A stretch of DNA of 64,000 bases from Segatella copri (GTDB taxonomy: Bacteria > Bacteroidota > Bacteroidia > Bacteroidales > Bacteroidaceae): assembly GCF_026015625.1 (NCBI RefSeq), contig NZ_JAPDVG010000001.1, positions 558,001 to 622,000 on the forward strand, read 5' to 3'. A program made the position numbers and the translations under genes. The notes beneath the pieces were generated by a model, which was not told the DNA's origin, searched no databases, and saw only the letters and a program-made list of their open reading frames with translations. Positions 32,238 through 41,271 of the stretch are shown piece after piece; positions within the stretch are counted from its first letter, which is position 1; the number at the start of each line of letters is the position of its first letter.

Positions 32238-35135
32238 TTAACGCAAGAACTTTCCGGTAAGGCTTGCCTTGCAGGCAGCTACTTCTTCCGGAGTTCCGGC
32301 AACAACGAGATTACCGCCTTTATCGCCGCCTTCAGGACCGAGGTCGATGATATAGTCGGCACACTTGATGACATCCAGATTGTGCTCTATCACTACCAGC
32401 GAATGGCCCCTTTCTATCAGGGCATAGAAGGCATGGAGCAGGCGCTTGATGTCGTGGAAGTGAAGACCCGTGGTAGGCTCGTCGAAGATGAAGAGCGTAG
32501 GCTCCTGTTCTTCCTTACCTATGAAGAAGGCGAGCTTTACACGCTGATTCTCACCACCCGAAAGCGAACTTGAGTTCTGACCGAGCTTGATGTAACCCAG
32601 ACCCACATCCTGAAGCGGTTTCAGGCGGTTTACGATGATGCGGCAGTTGTCGAAGTCGCCCTCGTTGCGCTGCAACTTTTCATCGCTGAAGAACTCAATG
32701 GCCTCGTTTACCGTCATGTTCAGCACATCATTGACGTCTTTTCCGCCATAGCGAACCTCCAGGATATCGTGCTTGAACCGCTTGCCCTTACAAGCCTCGC
32801 AGGTCAGCGTGAGGTCTGCCATAAACTGCATCTCGATGGTAACATATCCCGCACCCTTACATTCCTCGCATCTTCCGCCTTCGGTATTGAAAGAGAAGTA
32901 CTGGGGCGTGAATCCCATCTGCTTAGCCAGTGGTTGGTTGGCAAAGAGGGCACGTATCGCATCGTACGCCTTCAGATAAGTGGCAGGGTTGCTGCGGGTA
33001 CTCTTTCCGATAGGGTTCTGGTCAACAAACTCTACATGATGGATGCTCTTCCAGTCGCCTTCCATCGATGTATATTCGCCTGGTGCATCTGCTACGAGGT
33101 CCAGACGGCGACGCATGGCAGGATAGAGGATTCCCTTGATGAGCGAACTCTTGCCTGAGCCTGATACACCGGTTACACAGGTGAATACGTTGAGCGGTAT
33201 CTTAACGTCGATGCCGCGCAGATTGTTCATCCGGGCTCCCTTGATTTCGATATACTGGTTCCAGGCACGGTGGCTCGTTGGCGCCTTTATCTCCTCGTTG
33301 TGGGTCAGGTACTTGATGGTATAACTCTCCGGATATTCAGCCAGCAGCTTTTCCTGTTCAGCCTTATCGGTGGTTGAATATTCTGATGACGGACCGGCGT
33401 AGACCACTCTTCCGCCCAGTCTGCCGGCATCGGGACCGATATCGATGAGATAGTCGGCTGCCCGCATAATCTCTTCGTCGTGTTCTACCACAACCACCGT
33501 ATTGCCCAGTTGCTGCAGTTCTTTCAGCACCTTAATCAGTCGGGCGGTATCGCGGCTATGGAGTCCGATACTAGGTTCGTCGAGGATATATACGCTACCC
33601 ACGAGCGATGAGCCCAGGTTGGTGGTCAGGTTGATGCGCTGACTCTCACCGCCGGAGAGGGTGTTGGAGAGTCGGTTGAGCGTAAGATAACCCAGACCAA
33701 CATCCAGGAGGAACTGCAGGCGGTGGGTGATTTCGGTGAGCAGACGCTTGCTGATTTCCTTCTCATGCTCAGAGAGTTCCAGTTTCCTGAACCATTCGCT
33801 CAGGTTCACAATCGACATCTCAACCAGTTCGGTGATGCTCTTTCCGCCAATCTTCACATAGTTGGCTTCCTTCTTGAGTCGGGTACCATGGCAATCAGGA
33901 CAAATCGTCTTTCCACGGAATCGACTCAGCATCACGCGGTATTGTATCTTGTACTGGTTCTCCTTTACCATTCTGAAGAACTCATCGATGCTCACCCTTT
34001 CCTGCTGTTTACGTTTCTTTTCGCCAGGCAGACCGTGCCACAGCCAGTCCTTCTGCTGCTGAGTCAGTTCGAAATAAGGCTTGAAGATAGGGAAGTCGTA
34101 TTCTGCAGCTCTGCGGATGAATTCCTTGAGCCACATACCCATCTTTTCGCCTCGCCAGCAAACCACACATCCGTCATATACGCTCATCGAAGTGTTCGGG
34201 ATGACGAGTTTCTCGTCGATGCCTATTATGCTGCCGAAACCTTCGCAGGTAGGGCAGGCTCCGAGAGGAGAATTGAAGGCAAACATATTGTCGGTAGGCT
34301 CTTCAAACTGCATGCCGTCAGCTTCGAACCGGGTAGAGAAGTCGTAGCAGATATTGCTTGGCAGGAAGACGAGGCGGCAGGCTCCATCTCCCTCATAGAA
34401 GGCAGTTTCGGCAGAATCCATCAGTCGGCTGATATCATCCTTCTCATCGCTTACCGAAGCACGGTCGATGACCAGGAAGATTTCTTCATCCTTCTGCTGC
34501 ATTCTCTTTCTCAGTTTATCGCCGCTTAATTCCAGCAGTTCCTTATCCGCCTGCTCCATGAAGTCTTCGATGCGCACGAATTCACCTTTTATATATATAC
34601 GCGCGTAACCTTCCTGGTTGTACATCTCCAGCTGTTTGCCCAGACTGCGCCCTTCGATGACGTGGATAGGGGCGAGGATGACAAACCTGGTGCCCTGGGA
34701 ATACTGTCGGGTGCAGGCGAGTACATCTTCGGTAGTATGGCGTTTCACCTCCTGTCCGCTGATAGGCGAATAGGTTTTTCCGATGCGTGCGTAGAGCAGT
34801 CGCAGGTATTCGTAGATTTCGGTGTTGGTGCCCACGGTAGATCGTGGGTTGCGCGAAATCACCTTCTGTTCGATGGCGATGGCAGGTGGCAATCCCTTGA
34901 TGAAATCACATTCCGGTTTGCTCATACGTCCCAGAAACTGGCGAGCGTATGAAGAGAGCGACTCCACATAGCGGCGCTGGCCCTCAGCATATAAGGTATC
35001 AAAAGCCAACGATGATTTTCCCGATCCGGAGACACCCGTAATGGCAACAAACTTGCCTTGAGGTATCTTCACATCGATATTCTTGAGGTTGTTGGCTCTT
35101 GCCCCTTTTATTTCTATATATTTATCTTTCCCCAT
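32238..35135 (-). CDS. uvrA: UvrABC excinuclease subunit A
   Basis: This 965-residue DNA-damage recognition ATPase acts in nucleotide excision repair with UvrB. It has two ABC modules, with Walker A GVSGSGKSSLAFDTLYAEGQ near the N-terminus and GVSGSGKSSLIKGILYPA in the second half. Signatures are LSGGESQRI and LSGGENQRVKLA. Zinc fingers are seen at CPDCHGTRLKKEA and CEECKGAGYV...CEACKGKRF. Length is near normal. It follows rlmH on the minus strand after 34 bases of repeated GGTAAAA-like sequence. Confidence 0.97.
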   Translation of the reverse strand: MGKDKYIEIKGARANNLKNIDVKIPQGKFVAITGVSGSGKSSLAFDTLYAEGQRRYVESLSSYARQFLGRMSKPECDFIKGLPPAIAIEQKVISRNPRSTVGTNTEIYEYLRLLYARIGKTYSPISGQEVKRHTTEDVLACTRQYSQGTRFVILAPIHVIEGRSLGKQLEMYNQEGYARIYIKGEFVRIEDFMEQADKELLELSGDKLRKRMQQKDEEIFLVIDRASVSDEKDDISRLMDSAETAFYEGDGACRLVFLPSNICYDFSTRFEADGMQFEEPTDNMFAFNSPLGACPTCEGFGSIIGIDEKLVIPNTSMSVYDGCVVCWRGEKMGMWLKEFIRRAAEYDFPIFKPYFELTQQQKDWLWHGLPGEKKRKQQERVSIDEFFRMVKENQYKIQYRVMLSRFRGKTICPDCHGTRLKKEANYVKIGGKSITELVEMSIVNLSEWFRKLELSEHEKEISKRLLTEITHRLQFLLDVGLGYLTLNRLSNTLSGGESQRINLTTNLGSSLVGSVYILDEPSIGLHSRDTARLIKVLKELQQLGNTVVVVEHDEEIMRAADYLIDIGPDAGRLGGRVVYAGPSSEYSTTDKAEQEKLLAEYPESYTIKYLTHNEEIKAPTSHRAWNQYIEIKGARMNNLRGIDVKIPLNVFTCVTGVSGSGKSSLIKGILYPAMRRRLDLVADAPGEYTSMEGDWKSIHHVEFVDQNPIGKSTRSNPATYLKAYDAIRALFANQPLAKQMGFTPQYFSFNTEGGRCEECKGAGYVTIEMQFMADLTLTCEACKGKRFKHDILEVRYGGKDVNDVLNMTVNEAIEFFSDEKLQRNEGDFDNCRIIVNRLKPLQDVGLGYIKLGQNSSSLSGGENQRVKLAFFIGKEEQEPTLFIFDEPTTGLHFHDIKRLLHAFYALIERGHSLVVIEHNLDVIKCADYIIDLGPEGGDKGGNLVVAGTPEEVAACKASLTGKFLR

Positions 35136-35169
35136 TTTTTTACCTTTTTACTTTTTTACCCTTTTACCT

Positions 35170-35640
35170 TTATTCGTGGTGGTAAGGTTCACCTTTTATA
35201 ATAGTACATGCGCGATAGAGCGCCTCGGTAAAGATAAGGCGCACCATCTGATGCGAGAAGGTCATCTTGGAGAGGGAGATCTTCTCGTTGGCGCGGTCGT
35301 AGACTGACTGTGAAAAGCCGTAAGGACCGCCGATGACAAAGACGAGCCTTCTTGCCGTGGCCTGCTTGCGCTCTATCCATTTGGCAAATTCGATGCTTCG
35401 GAATTCCTGTCCATGTTCATCCATCAGCACCACGGTATCCGAAGGCTGGAGGAGTTTCAGAATCAGTTCTCCTTCCCGTTCCTTCTGCTGCTGTTCGCTG
35501 AGACTCTTGGTGTTCTTGAGCTCAGGAATGGTTGTTATGTTGAAAGGCATATAATGGGTGATGCGTTCAGCATAATCCTTGATGCCCGCAATGAAATGCT
35601 TGTTTACGGTCTTTCCGACCAGAATGAGTTCTGTCTTCAT
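35170..35640 (-). CDS. rlmH: 23S rRNA (pseudouridine1915-N3)-methyltransferase
   Basis: This 156-residue SPOUT methyltransferase modifies helix 69 of 23S rRNA on the 70S ribosome using SAM. Hallmarks are the knot segment VFVIGGPYGFSQSVYDRANE, LSKMTFSHQMVR and the C-terminal YHHE. Length is exact for the family. It sits between DUF4491 and uvrA on one strand. Confidence 0.95.
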   Translation of the reverse strand: MKTELILVGKTVNKHFIAGIKDYAERITHYMPFNITTIPELKNTKSLSEQQQKEREGELILKLLQPSDTVVLMDEHGQEFRSIEFAKWIERKQATARRLVFVIGGPYGFSQSVYDRANEKISLSKMTFSHQMVRLIFTEALYRACTIIKGEPYHHE

Positions 35641-35658
35641 TTCGTTGGCGTTTTCTTG

Positions 35659-35997
35659 CTATACACTTTCATGTTTACTCTTCGCTTCGTCCCTGTAATA
35701 TCCTGTTCCTATCCTTTTCGGATTCTTCGGGAACCAGCCTTTCTCGCAGCGTTGTCTCTGTTCGAAGAGTTCACCGATGCTCCAAAGGCATGAAGCACCT
35801 ACTACGCCCAGTATGGCAGAGAAGAGCACGTTGGCAACCAGGAAGGCAGCTCCGATGCAGATGATGCCTGCAACGAGGAAAACCCACCAATAGCGGGTGC
35901 CCGTATAATATTCCGTCTTCATGACGATAGGGTGAAAGATACCTATTATTAAAAAGGTGGATACGGCGATGATGACGCCCGTGTAATATACTTCCAT
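35659..35997 (-). CDS. DUF4491 membrane protein
   Basis: This 112-residue protein has three hydrophobic helices (YTGVIIAVSTFLIIGIFHPI; WWVFLVAGIICIGAAFLVAN; FSAILGVVGASCLWSIGELF) and a charged tail (EQRQRCEKGWFPKNP). This matches DUF4491, found beside rlmH in many Bacteroidetes. Function is unknown. Its gene starts the minus-strand DUF4491-rlmH-uvrA set. Confidence 0.82.
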   Translation of the reverse strand: MEVYYTGVIIAVSTFLIIGIFHPIVMKTEYYTGTRYWWVFLVAGIICIGAAFLVANVLFSAILGVVGASCLWSIGELFEQRQRCEKGWFPKNPKRIGTGYYRDEAKSKHESV

Positions 35998-36150
35998 ATT
36001 CTATTGTTTTATATTTTGTTCATTCAACTTTTGTTATCTTACCAATACAATATTGCTAAATAATAGCCTTATTCTATTTTCAATTCCATTTCAAAGTGCA
36101 AAAATACAAAAAAAACTTCATTCTTGCTTGGTTTATCAAAATTTTTATAT

Positions 36151-36158
36151 AACTTTGT
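36151..36158 (+). promoter_or_regulatory. -7 element of the phosphohexomutase gene
   Basis: TAACTTTG matches TAnnTTTG and lies 82 bases before the start codon. Confidence 0.45.
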
Positions 36159-36239
36159 ACGCAAATAGAGAAATTATGCATTGTTTTCGTGCACATCCTT
36201 CTCGATAAGAATTAATTAATTACATAATATAATCAAACT

Positions 36240-37991
36240 ATGGCTAATAACGCAGAATTGATCAAGCAGTGTGAAGAAAGAGCACAGCAGTGGCTCACAC
36301 CTGCTTTTGACGAAGAAACCCGTAAGGAAGTAAAGGCAATGCTCGACGCAGAGGACAAGTCTGCTCTCGTTGATGCATTCTATCAGAACTTGGAGTTCGG
36401 TACTGGTGGTTTGCGCGGTATCATGGGCGCAGGTACCAACCGCATGAACAAGTATATCGTTGGTATGGCTACACAGGGCTTTGCTAACTACATCCTCAAG
36501 GCTTTCCCAGGTGAGGAGAACCTTTCTGTAGTGGTAGGTCACGACTGCCGTAACAACTCCCGTCTCTTCGCTGAGACCGTAGCTGCCATCTTCTCTGCCA
36601 ATGGCATCAAGGCTTATCTCTTCGAGAGCCTCCGTCCTACACCAGAGATTTCTTTCGCTATCCGCGAGCTCGGTGCAAAGGCTGGTGTAAACGTAACAGC
36701 TTCTCACAACCCTAAGGAGTACAACGGTTACAAGGCTTACTGGAGCGACGGTGCTCAGGTTCTGGCTCCACACGATACAGGTATCATCGAGGAGGTAAAC
36801 AAGGTTACTATCGACCAGGTGAAGTTTGAGGCTAACTGGGATAAGATCAAGATTATCGGTGGTGAGATGGATTACGACTACATGACAGCCGTTCATTCTG
36901 CTATGATTGACCAGGATGTCATCAACCGTCAGAAAGACCTCAACATCGTTTATTCAGCTATGCACGGTACAGGTCGTGTCATCGTTCCTCTCTGTCTGCG
37001 TTCTTGGGGCTTCCAGAACATCAATGTAGTTCCTGAGCAGATGGTTGTAGATGGTAACTTCCCAACAGTGGTTTCTCCTAACCCAGAGAATGCAGAGGCT
37101 ATGACCCTCGGTATGAAGCTCGGTACCAAGTTGAACGCTGACCTCGTTGTAGCTACTGACCCAGATGCTGACCGTCTGGCTATCGTTTGCCGCGACGACA
37201 AGGGCGAGTGGATGATCATCAATGGTAACCAGACAGCCATGATGTTCTGCTACTACATCATCGAGAACAAGAAGAAGTTGGGCAAGTTGAAGCCAACAGA
37301 CTTCCTCGTAAAGACCATCGTAACAACAGAAGTTATCGCTGAGATTGCCAAGAAGAACAACGTAGAGTTGCGCGACTGCTACACCGGTTTCAAGTGGATT
37401 GCACGCGAGATTGCTATCTCTGAGGGCAAGCAGCAGTACATCGGTGGTGGTGAGGAGAGCTTCGGCTTCTTGCCATACGATAAGGTACGCGATAAGGATG
37501 CTCCTGCATCTATCTGTCTCATCTGCGAGATTGCAGCATGGGCTAAGGATCAGGGCAAGACTCTCTACGACCTCCTGATGCAGATTTATGCAGAGTATGG
37601 CTTCAGCAAGGAGTTTACTGTAAACGTAGTTCGCCCAGGTAAGACTGGTGCTGACGAGATTAAGCAGATGATGGCAGACTTCCGTGCCAACCCTCCACAG
37701 GAGTTGGGTGGCAGCAAGGTGGTAACCTGGAAGGACTATCAGAGCCTGGAGGTTAAGCATGCTGACGGCAGCGTAGAGAAGCTCGACATGCCTGCTACAA
37801 GCAATGTACTCCAGTGGTTCTGCGACGACAACACCAAGGTAAGTGTCCGTCCATCAGGTACAGAGCCTAAGATTAAGTTCTATATTGAGGTAAAGGATCC
37901 TTCATTCAAGTGCGCTGGCTGCTACAACCGCTGCACAGCTGCTGCAATGGATAAGATCGAGGCTATCAAAAAGAGCCTGAAGTTGGATTAA
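36240..37991 (+). CDS. Phospho-sugar mutase (phosphoglucomutase/phosphomannomutase)
   Basis: This 583-residue alpha-D-phosphohexomutase interconverts hexose 1- and 6-phosphates. The phosphoserine loop is VTASHNPKEYNGYKAYWSDG. The metal loop is DPDADRLAIV, the sugar loop GGGEESFGF, and the phosphate site SVRPSGTEPKIKFY. Length fits the PGM-type group of Firmicutes and Bacteroidetes. It has its own promoter and a strong terminator after its stop. Whether glucose or mannose phosphate is preferred is not readable. Confidence 0.94.
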   Translation: MANNAELIKQCEERAQQWLTPAFDEETRKEVKAMLDAEDKSALVDAFYQNLEFGTGGLRGIMGAGTNRMNKYIVGMATQGFANYILKAFPGEENLSVVVGHDCRNNSRLFAETVAAIFSANGIKAYLFESLRPTPEISFAIRELGAKAGVNVTASHNPKEYNGYKAYWSDGAQVLAPHDTGIIEEVNKVTIDQVKFEANWDKIKIIGGEMDYDYMTAVHSAMIDQDVINRQKDLNIVYSAMHGTGRVIVPLCLRSWGFQNINVVPEQMVVDGNFPTVVSPNPENAEAMTLGMKLGTKLNADLVVATDPDADRLAIVCRDDKGEWMIINGNQTAMMFCYYIIENKKKLGKLKPTDFLVKTIVTTEVIAEIAKKNNVELRDCYTGFKWIAREIAISEGKQQYIGGGEESFGFLPYDKVRDKDAPASICLICEIAAWAKDQGKTLYDLLMQIYAEYGFSKEFTVNVVRPGKTGADEIKQMMADFRANPPQELGGSKVVTWKDYQSLEVKHADGSVEKLDMPATSNVLQWFCDDNTKVSVRPSGTEPKIKFYIEVKDPSFKCAGCYNRCTAAAMDKIEAIKKSLKLD

Positions 37992-38013
37992 TTTCATAGG
38001 AAATCATATCATG

Positions 38014-38045
38014 GCGCTCCGGTAATTATTGCCGGAGCGCTTTTC
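38014..38045 (+). terminator. Terminator after the phospho-sugar mutase gene
   Basis: GCGCTCCGG (38014-38022) pairs with CCGGAGCGC (38032-38040), followed by TTTT. Confidence 0.85.
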
Positions 38046-38129
38046 GTTTCAGTAGCCGTTTATTCTTCTCGAAATAGGGTAGCAAATTACCCTCATTATC
38101 ATGTTTTTATAGAAAAAAAGCAAAAAGAC

Positions 38130-38160
38130 TTGCATATTTTCTGATTTTTATTTACCTTTG
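38130..38160 (+). promoter_or_regulatory. Promoter of the PurF-like gene
   Basis: TTG near 38130 and TACCTTTG at 38153-38160 with about 20 bases between. The chosen start codon lies 40 bases downstream, which favours it over an upstream ATG that overlaps the -7 box. Confidence 0.55.
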
Positions 38161-38199
38161 CACCCATATTACAAAATTATAACATATAATTATACTCTT

Positions 38200-39639
38200 A
38201 TGGGAGGCATTTTCGGAACTATTTCCAAGAAAAGCTGTGTCGCTGATCTCTTTTACGGCACAGATTACAACTCACATCTCGGCACACGCCGGGGCGGTTT
38301 GGCAACCTACAGTAGTGAGAAGGGCTTCGTGCGCTCTATCCACAATCTGGAAAGTTCATACTTCAGAACGAAGTTTGAACCTACACTCAACAAGTTTGAA
38401 GGAGCTACATCGGGCATCGGCGTGATTAGCGATACAGATGCCCAGCCACTCATCATGAACTCTCATCTTGGCCGCTTTGCCATTTGCACCGTAGCTAAGA
38501 TAGTAAACAAGGATGAACTTACTCAGCTTCTGCTCGAAAAGAACATGCACTTTGCAGAGATGTCTTCGGGTAGTACCAATCCTACTGAGTTGGTGGCTCT
38601 GCTTATTATTCAGGGCAAAACCTTCAGAGAAGGTATCGAAAACGTTTTCCATCACATCAAAGGTTCCTGCACCATGATGATCCTTACCGAGGATGGCATC
38701 ATCTGTGCGCGTGACAGTTGGGGACGTACTCCAATCATCATCGGCAAGAAGGAAGGTGCCTATGCGGCTTCCAGCGAAACCACCTCGTTTCCTAACCTTG
38801 ATTATGAAACAGCATATGAGGTAGGACCAGGCGAAATCGTGAAGATTAAAGCTGATGGCATGGAGCAGATCCGACCTGCCAACAAGAAGATGCAGGTTTG
38901 CTCTTTCCTCTGGGTTTACTACGGATTCCCTACATCTACCTACGAGGGCAAGAATGTAGAAGAGGCGCGTTTCACCAACGGCTTCAATCTCGCCAAGACC
39001 GATGATGTGGAGGTAGACTGCTGCAGCGGTATTCCTGATTCGGGTACGGGTATGGCGATGGGTTATGCTGCCGGCAAGGGTGTGCCTTACCAGCGCTGTA
39101 TTGCCAAGTATACTCCTACATGGCCTCGCAGCTTTACTCCTAGCAACCAGAGCATGCGTTCATTGGTAGCCAAGATGAAGCTGATTCCTAACAAGGCGAT
39201 GCTGAAGGGCAAGCGTGTGTTGTTCTGCGATGACAGTATCGTGCGTGGTACCCAGCTTCGCGACAATGTGAAGGTGCTTTTCGACCAGGCAGGCTTGAAG
39301 GAGTGCCACATGCGCATAGCGTGTCCTCCATTGGTATACGGTTGTCCGTTCATCAACTTCACTTCTTCCAAGAGTGATATGGAGCTGATTACCCGTCGCA
39401 TCATCGAGAAGTTTGAGGGCGATGCCAACAAGAATCTTGAGAAATACGCTACCACCGGTTCTCCTGAGTATCAGAAGATGGTAGATGAGATTGCCAGCCA
39501 GTTGGGCTTGACTTCCCTGAAGTTCAACACCATCGAGCAGCTGGTAGAGGCCATCGGTCTTCCAAAGTGCCAGGTATGTACCCATTGCTTTGATGGCAGC
39601 AGCGCATATACTCTGAATGAGTTTGCTGATGAAGACTAA
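38200..39639 (+). CDS. Amidophosphoribosyltransferase-like protein without glutaminase residues
   Basis: This 479-residue PurF homologue has a C-terminal phosphoribosyltransferase domain with an intact PRPP loop (VLFCDDSIVRGTQLRDN) and an N-terminal Ntn-hydrolase-like domain. The expected Cys1 is Gly (MGGIFGTISKKS). The GHVRY arginine segment reads GIGVIS, and the HNGN loop reads TVAKIV. Glutamine hydrolysis therefore looks impossible. Similar MGGxFGT proteins occur in Bacteroides as I recall. Ammonia-dependent catalysis, or another PRPP-linked role, is inference. The start at 38200 follows the promoter. Confidence 0.85.
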   Translation: MGGIFGTISKKSCVADLFYGTDYNSHLGTRRGGLATYSSEKGFVRSIHNLESSYFRTKFEPTLNKFEGATSGIGVISDTDAQPLIMNSHLGRFAICTVAKIVNKDELTQLLLEKNMHFAEMSSGSTNPTELVALLIIQGKTFREGIENVFHHIKGSCTMMILTEDGIICARDSWGRTPIIIGKKEGAYAASSETTSFPNLDYETAYEVGPGEIVKIKADGMEQIRPANKKMQVCSFLWVYYGFPTSTYEGKNVEEARFTNGFNLAKTDDVEVDCCSGIPDSGTGMAMGYAAGKGVPYQRCIAKYTPTWPRSFTPSNQSMRSLVAKMKLIPNKAMLKGKRVLFCDDSIVRGTQLRDNVKVLFDQAGLKECHMRIACPPLVYGCPFINFTSSKSDMELITRRIIEKFEGDANKNLEKYATTGSPEYQKMVDEIASQLGLTSLKFNTIEQLVEAIGLPKCQVCTHCFDGSSAYTLNEFADED

Positions 39640-39671
39640 AATAAGAATATAAGTTCTTGATAGATAAGAAG

Positions 39672-39719
39672 ATAGGTCTAGTGATCCCGCTTAGCGCGGT
39701 GTTGCTAGACCTATTTTTA
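39672..39719 (+). terminator. Terminator after the PurF-like gene
   Basis: ATAGGTCTAG (39672-39681) pairs with CTAGACCTAT (39705-39714), with an inner CCGC/GCGG hairpin, then TTTTAT. Confidence 0.85.
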
Positions 39720-39787
39720 TTGTTATTTTCGGAAATTTTGAACATATTGTGATAAGATGTGAATAGTCTTTTATCACCGAAAAGCTG

Positions 39788-39795
39788 TACCTTTG
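39788..39795 (+). promoter_or_regulatory. -7 element of the efflux operon
   Basis: TACCTTTG matches the consensus, 50 bases before the TolC-family gene start. Confidence 0.45.
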
Positions 39796-39844
39796 CATCC
39801 AGATAATAAATGAAACGTAAATCAATAGAAATCATTAAGAAGAT

Positions 39845-41173
39845 ATGAAGAAAATAATCATCTTATGTTTCGCGCTCGGAGCTTTCCATACTCTTGGCGC
39901 ACAGGAGACGCTTACGCTCAGCCAGTGCCTGCAGATGGCAGTGGATAACAACCTGTCGCTCCAGAGCAGCCGAAACGAAATAGCTAAGGGAAAGTACGCT
40001 ATCAGCGAAAATCAGGCTAAACTCTATCCGCAAATCAATGCGGTGGCACAGCTCAACGACAACTTTACGCCGCCTGTTTCGGTTACCGACGGCTCGGCTT
40101 ACGGCAAGCCTTATAATGTAACCAAGACGTTGCAGTATAATGCTTCGGCGGGTGTACAATTGCAGATGCCGCTGTATAACCAGATGATTCTTACCGCCAT
40201 CGATATCACCAAGATTGCCGATAAACTCAACCAACTCTCTTATGAGAAGGCGCGTGAAGACCTCATCGTGCAGACTGCCAAGATGTATTACATGGCGCAG
40301 AACACATCTGAGCAGATTCGTCTGACGGATGACAATATCAAGCGACTGGTAGAACTCAGAAACATCACCCAGGCTTTCTATGATAACCAGATGAGTCTGG
40401 AGGTAGATCTGAAGCGAGTGAATCTCAATATCGAGAACCTCACCGTGCAGCGCGATAACGCCATCGCCATGCTCGAACAGCAGTATACCATGCTCAAGTA
40501 TGTGATAGATTATCCTGCCGAGAAGGAGATGAAGGTGACAGCCGTAGATCCGGGAAAGATTGAGATGGTGAAGGCTGACGGACTGGATACGGGACTCTAC
40601 GAACTCCAGTTGCTGGAACAGAAGAAACTGCTCACCCAGAAGCAGACCAAACTAGCCAAGGACGGCTATCTGCCATCGCTCTCGCTGACCGGAAACCTGA
40701 TGTATTCTGCCTTTACCGATAGGATAGATCACTGGATTCATTCGGGCGAGTCAAACCACTGGTATGGTTCCAATGGTCTGGGCATTCAACTGAGAGTGCC
40801 TGTATTCGATGGTTTTGAAAAGCGTTCTAAAATCAGAAAGGCGAAGATAGAGGAGGAGAATGCACGCATCGGTTACGAGGACGCCCTGAAGGGACTGCAG
40901 GCAAACTATATGAATGCGGTGAGCGAGGTGAACAACAGTCAGCGCAACTACAAGAAGCAGTTTGATAATTATACCATGGCGCAGGATGTTTACAACGTAA
41001 CAGCCGACCAGTATAAGGAGGGGGTGGCTTCGATGACAGCGGTGCTGCAGGACGAGATGCGTATGAGCGAGGCAATGAACAATTATCTCACAGCCTACTA
41101 TCGCTATAAAGTTGCCAATCTCTCGCTGCTCAAGTTGACTGGACAGCTCAACCAGATTTCGGTTGCTAAATAA
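39845..41173 (+). CDS. TolC family outer membrane efflux protein
   Basis: This 442-residue protein has a signal peptide (MKKIIILCFALGAFHTLGA) and two TolC repeats of coiled-coil and beta-strand segments (LTLSQCLQMAVDNNLSLQSSR; IELQLLEQKKLLTQKQTKLA; NYLTAYYRYKVANLSLLKLTG). It should form the trimeric outer-membrane channel of the tripartite pump whose adaptor and permease genes follow in the same direction. Confidence 0.92.
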   Translation: MKKIIILCFALGAFHTLGAQETLTLSQCLQMAVDNNLSLQSSRNEIAKGKYAISENQAKLYPQINAVAQLNDNFTPPVSVTDGSAYGKPYNVTKTLQYNASAGVQLQMPLYNQMILTAIDITKIADKLNQLSYEKAREDLIVQTAKMYYMAQNTSEQIRLTDDNIKRLVELRNITQAFYDNQMSLEVDLKRVNLNIENLTVQRDNAIAMLEQQYTMLKYVIDYPAEKEMKVTAVDPGKIEMVKADGLDTGLYELQLLEQKKLLTQKQTKLAKDGYLPSLSLTGNLMYSAFTDRIDHWIHSGESNHWYGSNGLGIQLRVPVFDGFEKRSKIRKAKIEEENARIGYEDALKGLQANYMNAVSEVNNSQRNYKKQFDNYTMAQDVYNVTADQYKEGVASMTAVLQDEMRMSEAMNNYLTAYYRYKVANLSLLKLTGQLNQISVAK

Positions 41174-41271
41174 CGGAGAAGAATAAATCATTAAGAAATA
41201 AAATATAAACAGGAAAACGGGATGTAAAAAACTTTACTTCATATTCCCTGATTCCAAATTACAATAAAACT

